Positions 1 to 12,300 of a stretch of DNA of 64,000 nucleotides are shown here, piece after piece. The stretch lies in NCBI GenBank assembly GCA_963971285.1, contig OZ020254.1, positions 16,956,932 to 17,020,931 of the forward strand. The letters run 5' to 3'. Under the pieces are notes generated by a model that was given only the letters and a program-made list of their open reading frames with translations, was not told where the DNA came from and ran no database searches. The position numbers and the translations under genes were made by a program. The stretch is from Astropecten irregularis. Taxonomy: Eukaryota > Echinodermata > Asteroidea > Paxillosida > Astropectinidae. Position 1 is the first letter of the stretch. Each line of letters starts with the position of its first letter.

Positions 1-30
1 CTATAGTCGGAGCCTGAGCCTCCGTTTTAT
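1..30. repeat. Truncated end of the GAGCCT-ended miniature element
   Basis: The first bases carry the terminal word GGAGCCTGAGCCTCCGTTT, which ends the dispersed element seen whole at about 9.8, 21.4 and 55.1 kb. Only the end lies inside the window. Confidence 0.6.
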
Positions 31-180
31 GAATGCCCTATGAGACTTTTCAGACACATTGCAGACAGCTAATACGTGACTCGACTGTGTACATATACAC
101 ACAATTTGTACCCAAACACGTACAAAGTTGCCATAGCACGTACGGTTTGCACGTGTTGATACTGACCAGAGATAGGCTAT

Positions 181-570
181 TGATGCGAAAGCAGAAAAGT
201 GGATTTATCCAAAACGTTAAATCTGCAAAAAGAGATGACCACTTTCGAACCACTAGCTACGTGTCACAAGCGTTCAATCTGCGTTCTTGGAAGGCAGAAA
301 TGCAAAAAAGTGTATTCATCAAAAACGTTCAATCTGCTTTTTTTATAGTAAGAAAAGTGAAAATGCAGATGTCTACTTTTTTACCGAAGTTTACGGGTAA
401 AATCTAACATTTGCTTTTCTGGTAGCAGAAAACCAGAAAAGTGCATTTTACCAAAATGTTCCATCTGCTTTTCTCCTTAGACTTAGAAAAGTAGAAAAGT
501 GCATTTTACAAAAGCGTTCGATCTGCTGTGTTTTGCTATTTGGAGAGCAGAAAAGCATATGTCCACTTTT
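181..570. repeat. Degenerate tandem repeat (GCAGAAAAGTG / AACGTTCAATCTGC words)
   Basis: Four to five diverged copies of a unit of roughly 60-110 bp alternate words such as GCAGAAAAGTG, ATTTTACCAAAA and CGTTCAATCTGC. Some units are partly complementary to their neighbours (CAGAAAAG and CTTTTCTG). It lies in the intron just before the first visible exon of the left aldo-keto reductase gene. The open frames across it look fortuitous. Confidence 0.55.
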
Positions 571-662
571 GAACCTCCATACCTCTTGTCTTGTGCAGTG
601 TAAATGTACAGGGTTTAGGGTTATGATGTATTTTCATATTCGTTTTTATGTTTTTATGTTAG

Positions 663-3295
663 AGGGGTGAAAATACCTTTCCCGTAGATGAGAATGAACA
701 AACATTGATTGGTGACACTCATTACACTGACACATGGCTGGTAAGTAAGTAAATACATTGTGCCAATATCACAAGAAGCTTTTTAGTTCTAGACCAAATG
801 GCCTATCGTACAATAGAAACATCAATAAATTTGACCCAAATTCAACATTTTGTTATCGTTTTCTAAGGCTTTGGAGAAACTGGTTGGGAAGGGATTATGC
901 AAAGCTATTGGTGTGTCCAACTTCAACCTTCAGATGATTAAGGATGTTCAAGCCATCTGTACAGTCCCTATTGCTAATAACCAGGTAAGTATGACTAATA
1001 ACTATTACACAGATCTAGGAACTGCCTCAGAGTTCAGCAAAAAGTCTTCATGAAAACAGTTATTTGAACGTAGACCCACTGATGATTTGATGTTGTGTGC
1101 TTTACAGATTGAGCTTCATCCTTACCTGGTTCAAGAGGAGCTTGTTAAGTACTGCTTAGACTCTAACATATCAGTCACTGCATTTAGCCCCTTGGGCGCA
1201 CCGAATCGTAGTTGGTAAGTTCAGCCAGTGACTAGGGGCACCAAGGCAATGACCAGAGCCAGCCTGAGATTGGTGAAATCGTGAAGACCATGACACCCAT
1301 TAAGGTATAAAGTGATCCGAGGGGCACCAAGGCAATGACCACAGACACTGGCAAAGACTAAAGGGCCAGCAAGACAATGACAAGGGGTACTAAGCAGATG
1401 ATGGAAGCGCCAAGGCAGTGACTTAAAGGTAGTATCATACTTTGGTAAGACACCAAAACAGAAAATGTTGACAGATTTACGTATAACTTACAGAGTATGA
1501 AGATTGTGGTGGAAGAAACATACTGTTAAAATTGTTCCGCCTGAAATGGTGTATTTGTCCAGAAATTGGGCAAACAACGACAGAAAATCTGTTTGATCTT
1601 TTAGAAGATCAAAAATAAAAGAGAAAAGACTTAAGAAATACTGTCGGGCCGTAAGTTCACTGTTTTCTCAAAAAGTGGGCACCGTATGGGACTGAAATTT
1701 TCACAGATACTATTACCGTATCGTCCTTAATATGTTTGCCCATGAATCTGTATTTCTTTGACAAAAGTCAATGTATGATACTACCTTTAAATAGGAGCAA
1801 AGAAGCAATGACCAGGGCAGCAAGGCAATGGCCACGGGGGCACCAAGTCATTGACCAGGGGCACAAAGGCATTGAACAGGAGTACTAGACCACAGACACT
1901 GGCAAAGACTTGAGCCAGGAAGACAGTGGCAGTTGGGATGCAAAAACAACTTGGTGGAAGCACCAAGTAGGCAGTGACTAAGGACAAAGAGGCAATGGTC
2001 AAAGGCACCAGGGCAATTGCCAGGGGTATCAAGCCAGTGGACTCTCACAAGCTTGTAAAGTGCCTGCCTTAAATTCTTATAAAAAGGAACTTCCATTTGA
2101 AACATTGTTTGAAACACAATGAAACATTGTGTGTTATCTTCCAGGGCAAAGGACACTGACCCCAATCTGATGACTGACCCAGAGATTGTTAGGATCGCTG
2201 AGTCAAAGGGAAAGACCCCAGCCCAAGTGTTGCTCAGATTTGCTCTTGAACGAGGCATCTCCTGCATCCCAAAGAGTGTCAAAGATCACAGAATCAAAGC
2301 TAACTTCGATGTAAGTTATCCAATTTCAGGAAATGTGTCAAAATTAAGATGGTACATGCAGTGGCGTCACCAGACTTTTGAGTCTGGGGGGGCACAAGGG
2401 GGGCACTAGCAATTGTTGGGGGGGGGGGCACTAGCAATTGTTGGGGGGGCACTACAATAATATATATTATATTTTTTTTCGCCAACCCAAATCTCAAATG
2501 GGGGGGCACGAGGGGGGGGCACGAGGGTTTCCAGGGGGGGCACGTGCCCCCCTGCCCCCCCCCCCCCCCCCCCTTGGCGACGCCACTGGCTACATGTATA
2601 CCAAAATCAATCCCCTTTTCCTTATTCCTAGTAATCTTTCATTGATATCATTTTGAAAAAGAGTAATTTAGAATGATACTGTCGGCCATGGCGTCTTTAA
2701 CGTTTGTATGATTCTTTTTTCAGGTATTTGATTTTGAGTTGAGCCCGAAAGACATGAATGACCTGATGGCCTTGAACAGAAACTTTCGAGTATGTGCATT
2801 AGAATGGTGAGTCTTACCTGCTAGACTTCTGGGATACAGTGAAGGGAAATACCAGGAGACCCACAGAAATAACTGGAAAATTCAGGGGAAATCTTTGAAT
2901 ATTAAAACCCAAAGTCAGGACTGAAAGTTAAGATAGAAAGTTAGGATATACATACATAGTGTTTGCATTTTTGCAATGTTAAAATGCAAATTTCATTTTG
3001 GATGTTTTCATGCTCGGAAAAATTTGATTGTACATGCAGCAATGAGAAACAAACGTTAATATTTTGAGAGGATTTTTCAAATCAGAGAATTTGAATGGCT
3101 GAAATGTGATTGAGGCTCCCTAAAATAAAATTATGTTTCACTTGAAAAATTGGCGGGTCAGCGTTATTAGGCTTTTTCAATCATTATTATAACCTATTGA
3201 TTTTACAAGTGTACAAACGTGTTCTGATTACATTCTTTTTTTTTGTATACAGGGTCAAACACCCAAACCATCCATTCACTCCGACTACTTCATAA
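663..3295 (+). CDS. Aldo-keto reductase family 1 (AKR1A/1B-like), left tandem copy, 5' end outside the window
   Basis: NADPH-dependent carbonyl reductase of the cytosol. Six exons are visible: 663-740, 868-984, 1108-1214, 2145-2310, 2724-2806 and 3253-3295 (TAA). All have GT/AG borders and the same phases as the complete copy to the right. They encode the C-terminal two thirds: [33 protein letters not shown] (AKR signature 2), [22 protein letters not shown] (NADP phosphate binding) and the tail [11 protein letters not shown]. The exons with catalytic Asp, Tyr, Lys and His must lie left of the window. The fifth TIM-barrel exon is almost identical to that of the right copy, so the duplication is recent or homogenised. 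AATAAA lies at 3602. AKR1A1 is the closest match I recall (DxTHYxxTW, HPxxPF), but AKR1B cannot be excluded. Confidence 0.93.
1231..2040. repeat. Imperfect minisatellite of GGGGCACCAAGGCAATGACC units, split by a TTAA element
   Basis: Units of about 20-25 bp built on GGGGCACCAAGGCAATGACC recur from 1231 to 1425 and again from 1795 to 2040. A longer word (ACAGACACTGGCAAAGACT) appears on both sides. The array lies in an AKR intron and is interrupted by the element at 1427-1786. Confidence 0.7.
1427..1786 (-). mobile_element. TTAA-flanked miniature element, family 1
   Basis: The 360 bp element starts AGGTAGTATCATACTTTGG and ends with the inverted word ATGTATGATACTACCT. It is flanked on each side by TTAA (1423-1426 and 1787-1790). 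It has the family core (TTTACGTATAAC, GAAATGGTGTATTTGTCCAG, CTTTTAGAAGATCAAAA, GGGCACCGTATGGGACTG) and no coding capacity. Confidence 0.8.
2359..2588. mobile_element. Small hAT-like non-autonomous element with G-runs
   Basis: Inverted ends CAGTGGCGTC and GACGCCACTG bound a 230 bp insert. The flanking octamers GGTACATG and GCTACATG match at 7 of 8 positions, as an 8 bp target duplication would. The interior repeats GGGGGGGCAC and ends in a C-run of about 20. Confidence 0.65.
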
Positions 3296-3592
3296 ATCAA
3301 GATCACCATAGAAACAGCTGGTATCCTGCACAGAGCACCAAGGAAGGCACCATGCAGAATTATGTGTTCATTATTGTTTTTGTTTCTTTTTTTTATAAGG
3401 CCAGAGTATTGGAATATTATAGAGGAATATTGGTTTGTTTATTTTGATATTGTTAGGCCTATTTGTTATGATTATGATATAATTTTGCATATTAATGGAA
3501 ACCATTTTGTTTAATTTTGAACGTATTCATGAAATCAAATCAAAATTTATCTTACAGAGTACTGTACTGTACCCAATAATTATAATAATAGC

Positions 3593-3690
3593 TGAAAAGT
3601 GAATAAAGAAATAGTGACTGGAGCGGGATTCGAACCAGCGACCTCCAGAGTACCGTACCGCTGGTCTTACCCGGTAAAGGGGAGTTCACG
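3593..3690 (-). repeat. Fragment of the tRNA-like element with inverted ends
   Basis: AAGTGAATAAAGAAATAGTGACTGGAGC is followed by GGGATTCGAACCAGCGACCTCC, a tRNA-type B box on the minus strand, and then a partial A-box half. It matches the elements at 31.0, 34.0 and 62.9 kb. Confidence 0.55.
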
Positions 3691-4711
3691 CGGGGCACGC
3701 GAACCGTCACGTGTATGTCGAATTCGCAGATGTTTTTTTCCGAACGTCTCGCGACAATGAAGTCGCAAACCATTCTTGCGCAGTTTCTGCGATGTTCTCA
3801 CAACGTATGTGTGAATGTCATGTGTGTCAAAGCTAAGTACGCCCAATCAACACGGAGAATACGCAAATTATGCGGAATGAGAAATAATTGCGCGAACTCC
3901 CCTGCTTGCGTAAGACATTCGGCAAACTGGCGGGATCCGTCTATCTTTAATTCGCTGCCATACGGTTACAATAATTAAGCTCTGTTTTTAAATTATTGAA
4001 ATGATGTTATTGCAAACTGGCAATTTTTTTGCCCAGTCAATCATAGGAGTTTTATTAAAAATGCTTTTGATTTCACCGTACCAAGTCACAAGAAATTAGT
4101 ATTTTGTACTCGAGAGTGATAAGACTGTTAAAAAAATAATGTAATTAGTCTGAAAATTGTAAGTTTAATTTAAATCTTGTAAAGAACCTCTCATTGATAG
4201 TGTTCCATTGTGTGTGCCTCATTTTGGCCTTCTCAAAATGACTTGAATTCTACGAACTGACAATCTTGGACTTTCAGGCTTATTATAGTACAGCACTGCA
4301 CTCGATAATACTAGTTTTCACCCTTGATACTGCACTGTGCAATTCTACCGAAGGGGGACTGTAACATGCTGGAAAATACTGGATCTGTTTGGTTATTACA
4401 ACTATACGATTAGGCAATTACTATAAAAACGCACTGTGTAGGTTATAGGTTGCTTTCCTACTCCTAATAAGACCTAATGTTATGTAGCACAAGCGAATAA
4501 CGATATCACGTGCGAAGGATTTAGCCGGCTTAGTCTTCACCATAATCACCATAATTAGCTCAGTCTAGCCGCGCCCCAAACAAAAAAATGGCTCTATAGG
4601 CCTACTGCGCGCCTGCTATATTATACTGTCTCATCAATCATGGACATTTCTACCTCGCTGTATCAATCCAATTAAATTGCTCTTTACCTGTGTATAAAAT
4701 TAAAAAGTTGG

Positions 4712-5609
4712 TGAGGAACTTAGCGGAAAAAGCCCAGTCTCGATTATGGCTCTACTGACTAAAAGCCTGTTTGCATGCTAATTAATGATGATTATAGATA
4801 ATGCATTCGCATGTACCAACTCGCTTGAAATCTATACTGTATACATGCATAGTAATTAGTATGCCTATGAAATTCAAATTGTCGAATTTGCATTGAAATC
4901 GACTTTCATCATTGAAATTACAGCGGAATCAACAATAAATTTTGAGTGTGCAAAATATGCATAACTAACTTGAAGCCTTATTAAAGGTAATATCATACTT
5001 TTGTTTTTTGTCAAAGAAAAATAGATTCCGTGGGCAAAAAAATCACGGAAGATACAGTAACAGTCATCTGTGAAAATTTCAGTCCCATACGGTGCCCCCG
5101 TTTTGAGAAAACAGTGAAAAACAGCCACAGTATTTCTGAAGTATTTTCTCTTTTATTTTTGATCCGTTTTAAAAGATCAAAAAGATTTTCGGTCGTTGTT
5201 TTACTAGTTTCTGGATAAATACACCGTTTCAGGGATGTTTCTACCACCACTATTTTACGTAAGTTATACGTAAATCTATGAACATTTCTGTTTTGGTTTC
5301 TCACCAAAGTATGATACTACCTTTAAATAAAAATACGGTGAGGAAAAGTCTACTCCCAATGGCTCTACTGTCTAATCCTGACTAATCCTCTCTAATCATG
5401 TTTAATTAATTTGCATGCTAATTAATGATGATCAGATGCATTCTGCTGTCTATTATGCATGTATAGGAACTCGCTTGAAATCTATACTGTATAAATTATG
5501 TATATGTCTACCTATGAAATTCTAGCAAATTGTCGAATTATGAGGAGAATGGAAAAAAAACTGTATATGTGTGCAAAATATGCATAACTAACTTGAAAAG
5601 CCTCATTAA
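4712..5609 (+). repeat. Direct duplication of about 270 bp (4712-4984 and 5337-5609)
   Basis: Both units share GGTGAGGAA, TTTGCATGCTAATTAATGATGAT, ACTCGCTTGAAATCTATACTG, CCTATGAAATTC, AAATTGTCGAATT and GTGCAAAATATGCATAACTAACTTGAA in the same order. Each unit ends in a TTAA occupied by a miniature element, family 1 in the left unit and family 2 in the right. Confidence 0.75.
4985..5322 (+). mobile_element. TTAA-flanked miniature element, family 1
   Basis: The 338 bp element is bounded by AGGTAATATCATACTTTTG and CAAAGTATGATACTACCT, with TTAA at 4981-4984 and 5323-5326. It contains the family core words CAGTCCCATACGGTGCCC, TTTTAAAAGATCAAAAAG and GTTATACGTAAATC. Confidence 0.85.
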
Positions 5610-6095
5610 AGGTACATTGTACAATACATGATTGGTAAAGGTCACAGAATAGCACTCACACTTTGACTATAAATAATGCAACATGTACATAATATAACAC
5701 ACCTGTGAATTTTTTTTAGCTCAATCGAATATTAGAGTCACGAGAAAATAGCGAAAACAAAAACCAACTTAATTTTTCTTATAAAACATAAATAATGGTT
5801 TTGATCTTACCCCGAGATCAAAACTGTATTCGAAGATGGTGGTGGTAGAAACATACCGTTAAAATATTTCCGTCTGAACTGGTGTATTTATCCAGAAATT
5901 TATATTAAAACAACGACCGAAAATCTTTTTGATTTTAAAGATAAAAAAATAAGAAAAGCTTAAGAAATACTGTAGCCGTTTTTCACTGTTTTCTCAAAAA
6001 GTATGCACCGTATAGGACTGAAATTTTCACTGATGACTGTTACTGTCTGTCTTGATATTTATTTGCCCATGAATCTTTGATAAAAACCAAAAAAT
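5610..6095 (+). mobile_element. Composite TTAA miniature element (family 2 half joined to family 1 half)
   Basis: After TTAA at 5606-5609 the sequence reads as reversed family 2 (AATACATGATTGGTAAAGGTCACAG, TCTTACCCCGAGATCAAAAC). At about 5830 it switches to family 1 (GAAGATGGTGGTGGTAGAAACATACCG through CATGAATCTTTGATAAAAACC). It ends about 250 bp upstream of the right AKR start codon. Confidence 0.6.
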
Positions 6096-6343
6096 TTAAT
6101 GAGTGGTACGAAAACAGCCGTCGGGTCATTGTAACGGCACTGGGCATGGCACGTGTCGTATGTACAATGCACTGATGACGTGACCTTGCAGTACCCTTTG
6201 ATTGTTATCGTTTCATTGGCCATTTTGCACCGGCCGGCTCTTGCAGTGTACATCATCACTATTCTGTCCACCATAGTCCGAGTTTGGTCTTAATTCTTCC
6301 GTTCTTTTCGGCCTAATTCGACCACATACACGTCGTCACAATC

Positions 6344-9300
6344 ATGGTTGTCCCAAAGTACATCGAACTGCCAAACAAAGCAAAGATGCCCATTGTTGGA
6401 CTTGGAACATGGAAGGTAAATTTGATCGAAATTTGTATGTTTTGCAAATGGCCACTTTTATTAAGTTCTTCTAAATCTATTGTTTAATTTGACCTTGGCT
6501 TGGCTACGTGTTATGTACACACATATGCTATAGCATTTGCTGTGTGGTGGGTGTGTGTACCGTATCGTACATTGCAGTGTATGTAGAGCAGATTACATCA
6601 TACATGACACTGCATGCATTTCATCAATACGTATTTTGTACGAACTTCAAGGTTCACTGTAATAAAATGTCGGAAAGGGATGAAAGTGCTTTAAAATTAT
6701 TGTTTATTAATAGGCCTATAAATTTAATGACAATAATATAGGCCTATATAAAATTTGGAAAGAATTCCACTGATGACCATTACGGAAAAAGGATTATACC
6801 CTCCAAGAGTTAACTTATTGAATACATATTATGATGAACTGCAATCTCAGGTGTGGAAAACTTGGGTAGCATATCTGAAAAGTGAGTTTTACAGGTTTTT
6901 TTACCTACAAATTGTACACTTCCAATACAGCGGTGCCATTTTGCTCAAAACGCCCTCTGTTGGTTCCATAGAGTTGTGCACAAATAATGGTCATCAGTGG
7001 AATTCTTTCCTAAAATTTATATTTTTATGTACATGCAGCATGTGGTACATGTCAGTGCTTAATTTTGACCCAAAAGTTGCAAAATCAGTACATGTATGCC
7101 CCGTCCCCCAAAAAGTCCCCCTTTGAACAGATCCACGCAACAGTAGCGTTGTGACATCACCTACAGAACTAGTACTGTATACATGTAGGCTCGCACGCGC
7201 ACTACGGTATACTGTGCGTGGCGCTCCGCATGTGATGTAAGCAAGGTTTTTTGTCGTGAAAAGTGGGGTGCTAAATTATGAGTCTAAAATATTTATAGCC
7301 CTACAGTATTTCTTAACACAAACAATGATAGACAGGTTGAGTTTTATATCAATACTATGTATTTAACGTTATTATTAGGAAATAAAAAAATAAAAACCAT
7401 TGTTGTAAAGTAAGTCATCTTTGATTTTTGAGGGAAATTATGGGGGGGGGAAATGGTAACAAAGATGCATGATTTCACAGACGAAATGCTATTAAAGCCA
7501 TTAACCGAAACTGTATTACCGAAAATAGTGTGAAATTTGGGCTCTCCGAAATATTTCGAATTTGTTAAAAAGTCTGAAATAGATTTTGGATCATGTCTAC
7601 GATGGTGAGATACTGTACTGCTTTATTTTAAATTTTTTTGCTAAGTTCAACAGCCGTACTAGAAGCTAGTATAGACTTCAAATAATAATAATAATAATTT
7701 GGGCATTTATATAGCGTTCTTACACACAAGAAGGGTATCACAACGCTTTATACATTATTATTATCCCTGGTCATGGGGCCGATTTACATTCCTGAAACAA
7801 TCTCAGCTCCCTGGGGAGTATACAGCCCGCAGCTGCCTACAAAGCGTGCAGGGCTAATCAAACAAACAAAGCCATCTCTACCCTCACAGGTACCCATTTA
7901 CACCTGGGTGAAGAGGAGCAATGTGTGATAAAGCGTCTTGCCCAAGGATGCAAGCACCATTAGCCCATGGCTGGATTCGAGCCCACAATTTGGAGATTGA
8001 CCACAAGATCTTGAGTACGACACGCCAGACCACTAGGCCACTGTACCCCACATAATAGACCCCATGCAAAGCCCGGGCCTAGCCTGGCCTGGCCTAGCTA
8101 TTTTCAATGACTGTGCCCAAATTTCCCTTTCCTGAAATGGCTGTATTGCATAACATATTTGTGTAATTGTGTAATCTTTGGGTCAAGCCATTATATCAAT
8201 GATCATAATTCCATTGTTGTATTACATGGTGGTCCAGCAAATCCCATTCAATCTGCAATGACCTGAAATCTGATTTGTGAACTTTGATCAAGTCCGAAAC
8301 GGAATGATAACATGACAGTGCAGATTTACATGTACTGTATGTGTAAGCTTATCTGAGTTATTTGATAGGGGAGGGGGTGTGGATGCAAAATTCACCATAG
8401 GGCAGTTTAGGGGATTGTGATAAGACGGGTCCAAAAACTATAAAGGAAAGGAAAACTACTATTTGGAAAGTTACTTACCAAAATAAATGTTCTTGTGTCC
8501 TCTTCTACATTATTAGCAAGAGAGGGCAGGGCTTCGATTTTGGAGGGAACTTTAGTTGTGGGGTACAAATTGTGACAAAGATGTAACATTTCACAGTCGC
8601 ACGGACGGCCACGGACAAGAATAGTCTGGTTTCCACTCTGACATTTTGAACACTCTTGATCTGTTTTGTCTGGGCACTAGAGACTAACAGGACCAGACAA
8701 AATGGCCTCATGCGATCAGACGGGCTGTTGAAAATAAAGATTTGCGCATGCTGTCATTACTGTGGCTTTTACTCCTCGTGGCCCTAGTACTGTATTAAGC
8801 ACACATTTCTAAAACAAAAAATAATTGTTTTCCCTTTTATTGGCGAGCTGCGAAGCAAAGCGAAGCCTATGTAGTAGTACCATTCGTTCCGTCTGTCCGT
8901 ATTTGCTTGAACCCCCAATTTTTTTTTTTGATGGGTGCGTTGTCCAAAATAATGTTGTTATTATTGTAAATGAAAAATGTTGAAGTTTTTTCTATTGTTT
9001 CAAAATGTTGACGTTTTTTCTATTATTTCAAAAGGTTTAATTATTTTTTTGGATGGGTGTGTGTGTGTGATGGATGGGTGTTTGCTATCATGTTTGTAAT
9101 CGCACGTAAGGCCGCAACGAGCCATGACAGCTTCACTGTTCTAGTTTCAGTTTGTTTAGGGAAGTAAAACAAAAAATGCAGGTGGGGCACATTATTAAAG
9201 ATTGGCGTGGATGCTAAGCAAGTATTTGTTTGTACATGACTGGTTTCATTCTCTATATTTCTTTGTGTTAAGTCCAAGCCTGGAGAGGTGACCAATGCAG

Positions 9301-12300
9301 TCAAGGTTGCTCTGGATGTTGGCTATCGTCACTTAGACTGTGCCTATGTCTACGCCAATGAGCCTGAAGTCGGTACTGGCTTGAAGGCAAAGATCGACGA
9401 TGGTACAGTCAAAAGGGAAGACGTTTTCATCACAAGCAAGGTACATCAAATCTCATGACATTTAATACTCAGAAATGATTTGTGCTCTAGAACTGCCAGA
9501 CTGCAATGAATGTAGTAGATCTCAGAGAGTCTGATTTTTGTCATTTAGATCAGTGCGGACATCCGGGTACTTTCATTCTCTGGAAATTGTCAACCGATGA
9601 AAACCAACGTGTAGATGATGCAAGCTATGGACAAAATCACAAACCAAAAATAACACATTGTCCGTTGTCGAGTCGCTGCAATTCAGAATTTTTACCCGAG
9701 TATTTTTGTCAAGAAGCAGAGATTGTATTCTGTATGACACTATGACTGTCATTGTCGAGTCATAGTTTGTCCTCAGACTAGTAATCCTTCTTTGAACTAT
9801 ATACCGTATACTAAGGGCGTTTTCGAAACGTGGGCTCAGGCTCCTTTTCAGGCTCCGGCTCCATTTCTTGAATCCATTCTATCACAACGGGTATCAAAAT
9901 AGAGGCTTTTGGCTGCGGTTCTGAAGTAGATTCTCTAGTATGAAAAGGAAAACAGAGCTTCTTGATCAGCTTCAATGAAAAACTACAACCTATATTTTCA
10001 GCATATGGATGGAGCCAGAGCCTAAGCCTCCGTTTCGAAAAAGGCCTAAGATTAAACAAATCTGGCAACTTATTTTCTTGAAAACCATACAACTTGCCGC
10101 TTTGTTTTTATCGCTCCAAAGTCGGTGAGTTTAAATGACATCACTCCACGCTGAGCTGTACTTTTACATTGATGGAGAATAGTTGTAGTACATTACCCTT
10201 TGAAATGCCTTTCTACATCCTCCACGTTTGTATGCTAGAAACAACTTGTGTTTCCTTGTGAGCAATGGTCTCTGTGCATCGAAAAATCCATTGATTAACA
10301 AGAGGCGACTTGATCTTGAGTTACAGTGGAACGCTCTTACCAAACATTTGGCTACAATCATCCTTGGCTCCCAATTCATCTGGACAAAACATACCGAGTG
10401 TTATTGTTTAAATCGCTTTACAGTGGAACACCGCTATAACAAACTTTGATGGATGCACAGATATTGTCTGTTATAATTGGTCGTTTATTATAGTGATTTA
10501 AAAAAGAACCACAGTGGGAATGTATTGCACACATTGGGAGCTAAGGATGATGTTCGGGATAGCCAAATGTTCGGTATAGCGGTGTTTGTTATAGTGGTGT
10601 TCCACACTATAATCCATGCACAAGTTTTTGAGTGGCGCCCTCTTTTGACTGAAAAATAAAATGCGGTGACAGTGTTTTTCGGTCTACATGCACTACAACT
10701 CCAGCTCGGCACATGCTAGTCAGATTATTCCTGAAAGGAACACAGAGTTAGAAGAAAATTTGGCATGGACAACATCTCCCGGATTTCCCCACCAGTCTTT
10801 TGCTCATGGTTCCACCATAATGTAATCCCAACACAAAAACAATATACTGTTTGCCTGATTACAGTATAATGGTTTTTGTAACCAATTTACTTCATATTTT
10901 AAGATAGGTGTGTATTCTATGTTCTGATATTTGCTGTTTTGAACACCTAGCTTTGGAACACGAATCACCACCCTGAAGACGTAGAGGGTGCTTGTCGTAA
11001 AACTCTATCCCTTCTGCAAGTGGATTATCTTGATCTGTATCTCATGCACTGGCCAATGTGTTACAAGGTACGTACTATGTATTTTATATAAAGGGTACCA
11101 AAAAAAAAAACTTCCGTTGATTTTGACGCCCTTACCCTTTGAATCTGATCGGTTTGGGTAGAATGAGTAGTCTGAGTGTTTAGAGCACATCTTAAGCTGC
11201 AGTTTGATACCCTACTTGATACCAAGGACTCAACACTGTTCAGTACACACACCATTGTTTGTCAAAAGGTACAAAACCACAAGTGGCATTTTTAGGTATA
11301 CAGATTGAACTATGCGCGACATTGCATAGGGCGATTAATATTGTTTGGGTTGACAATGGGTTAAGCATAGCTACACACTGTATAATACCAAAAAAGTGCA
11401 ACTTTTGGTTTTGTACCTTTTGACAAACAATGGTGTGTTCATTGAACATTGTTGAGTCCTTGGCATCAAGTAGGGTATCGAACTGCAGCTTAAGATGTGC
11501 TCTTAAAACTCAGACTACTCATTTTACCCCAAACCGATTAGATTCAAAGGGTTAGGGCGTCAAAATAAACGACCGTTTCTTTTTATTTATTTACTCTGTT
11601 TACCAGTTGTTGAATGGCATGTGTGAAGGCAAGGGGTTGGAGGTCATAGTATGCCATACACTGTGTAACCCATCATGGTTCCACTTTACCACCACAAGAG
11701 GGCGCTATAACAGCTATGAGCCTTGACGAAATGAGGCTCGAGGGAGGCTAGGCTTGGGAGTTGTTTTGCTACCGCCATTTTGTGACCTAAATGAAATGAA
11801 GCGCTTGAGATATTTGTCATATCGTCGGATTTGTCATGTGACCCAATCTCTTTGATTCGTTTTGTGGGCCTCTAATCATAGCCCCAAGCCTAGCCTCAAG
11901 ACTGGTTTCGTAAAGGCCCTATGAGTATGAGACTTTTCAGATACATTGCAGACAACTAGTTACATACACAAGTAACTGCTCAAAGATTCTGAGTCCATTA
12001 AAGGTTGCATCATACTTTGGTAAGAGACCAAAACAGAAATGTTCGCAGATTTACTAAAACTTACATGGTATGAAGATGGTGCTGATAGAAACATGCTGTT
12101 AAAATTTTGCCGCCTTGAAATGGTGTATTTATCCAGAATTTTAGAAAACAACGACCGGAAATCTTTTTGATCTTTTAAAAGATCTAAAATAAAAGAGAAA
12201 AGACTTAAGAAATACTGTGGCCGTTTTTTGCTGTTTTCTCAAAAAGTGGGCATCGTATGGGACTGAAATTTTCAAAGATGACTGTTACTGTACTGCTCAA

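Larger units (their letters stand above)
3296..6343. other. Intergenic spacer between the two AKR genes
   Basis: No convincing exon is seen. From the left it holds the 3' UTR of the left AKR gene, a truncated tRNA-like element (3593-3690), plain AT-rich DNA (3970-4690), a 270 bp direct duplication (4712-4984 and 5337-5609), two TTAA elements, and the upstream region of the right AKR gene. A TGACGTGACCTTG word at 6176-6188 resembles a CRE plus an ERR/SF-1 half-site. Confidence 0.7.

Noticed and set aside
33-407. 124-codon frame at the left edge
   Set aside because: It crosses a degenerate repeat and has no family signature or splice context.
2530-2575. Poly-C and poly-G runs as structural elements in their own right
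   Set aside because: The run here belongs to a small hAT-like element. Similar runs at 23.3, 26.5, 49.1 and 63.1 kb are simple repeats without further context.
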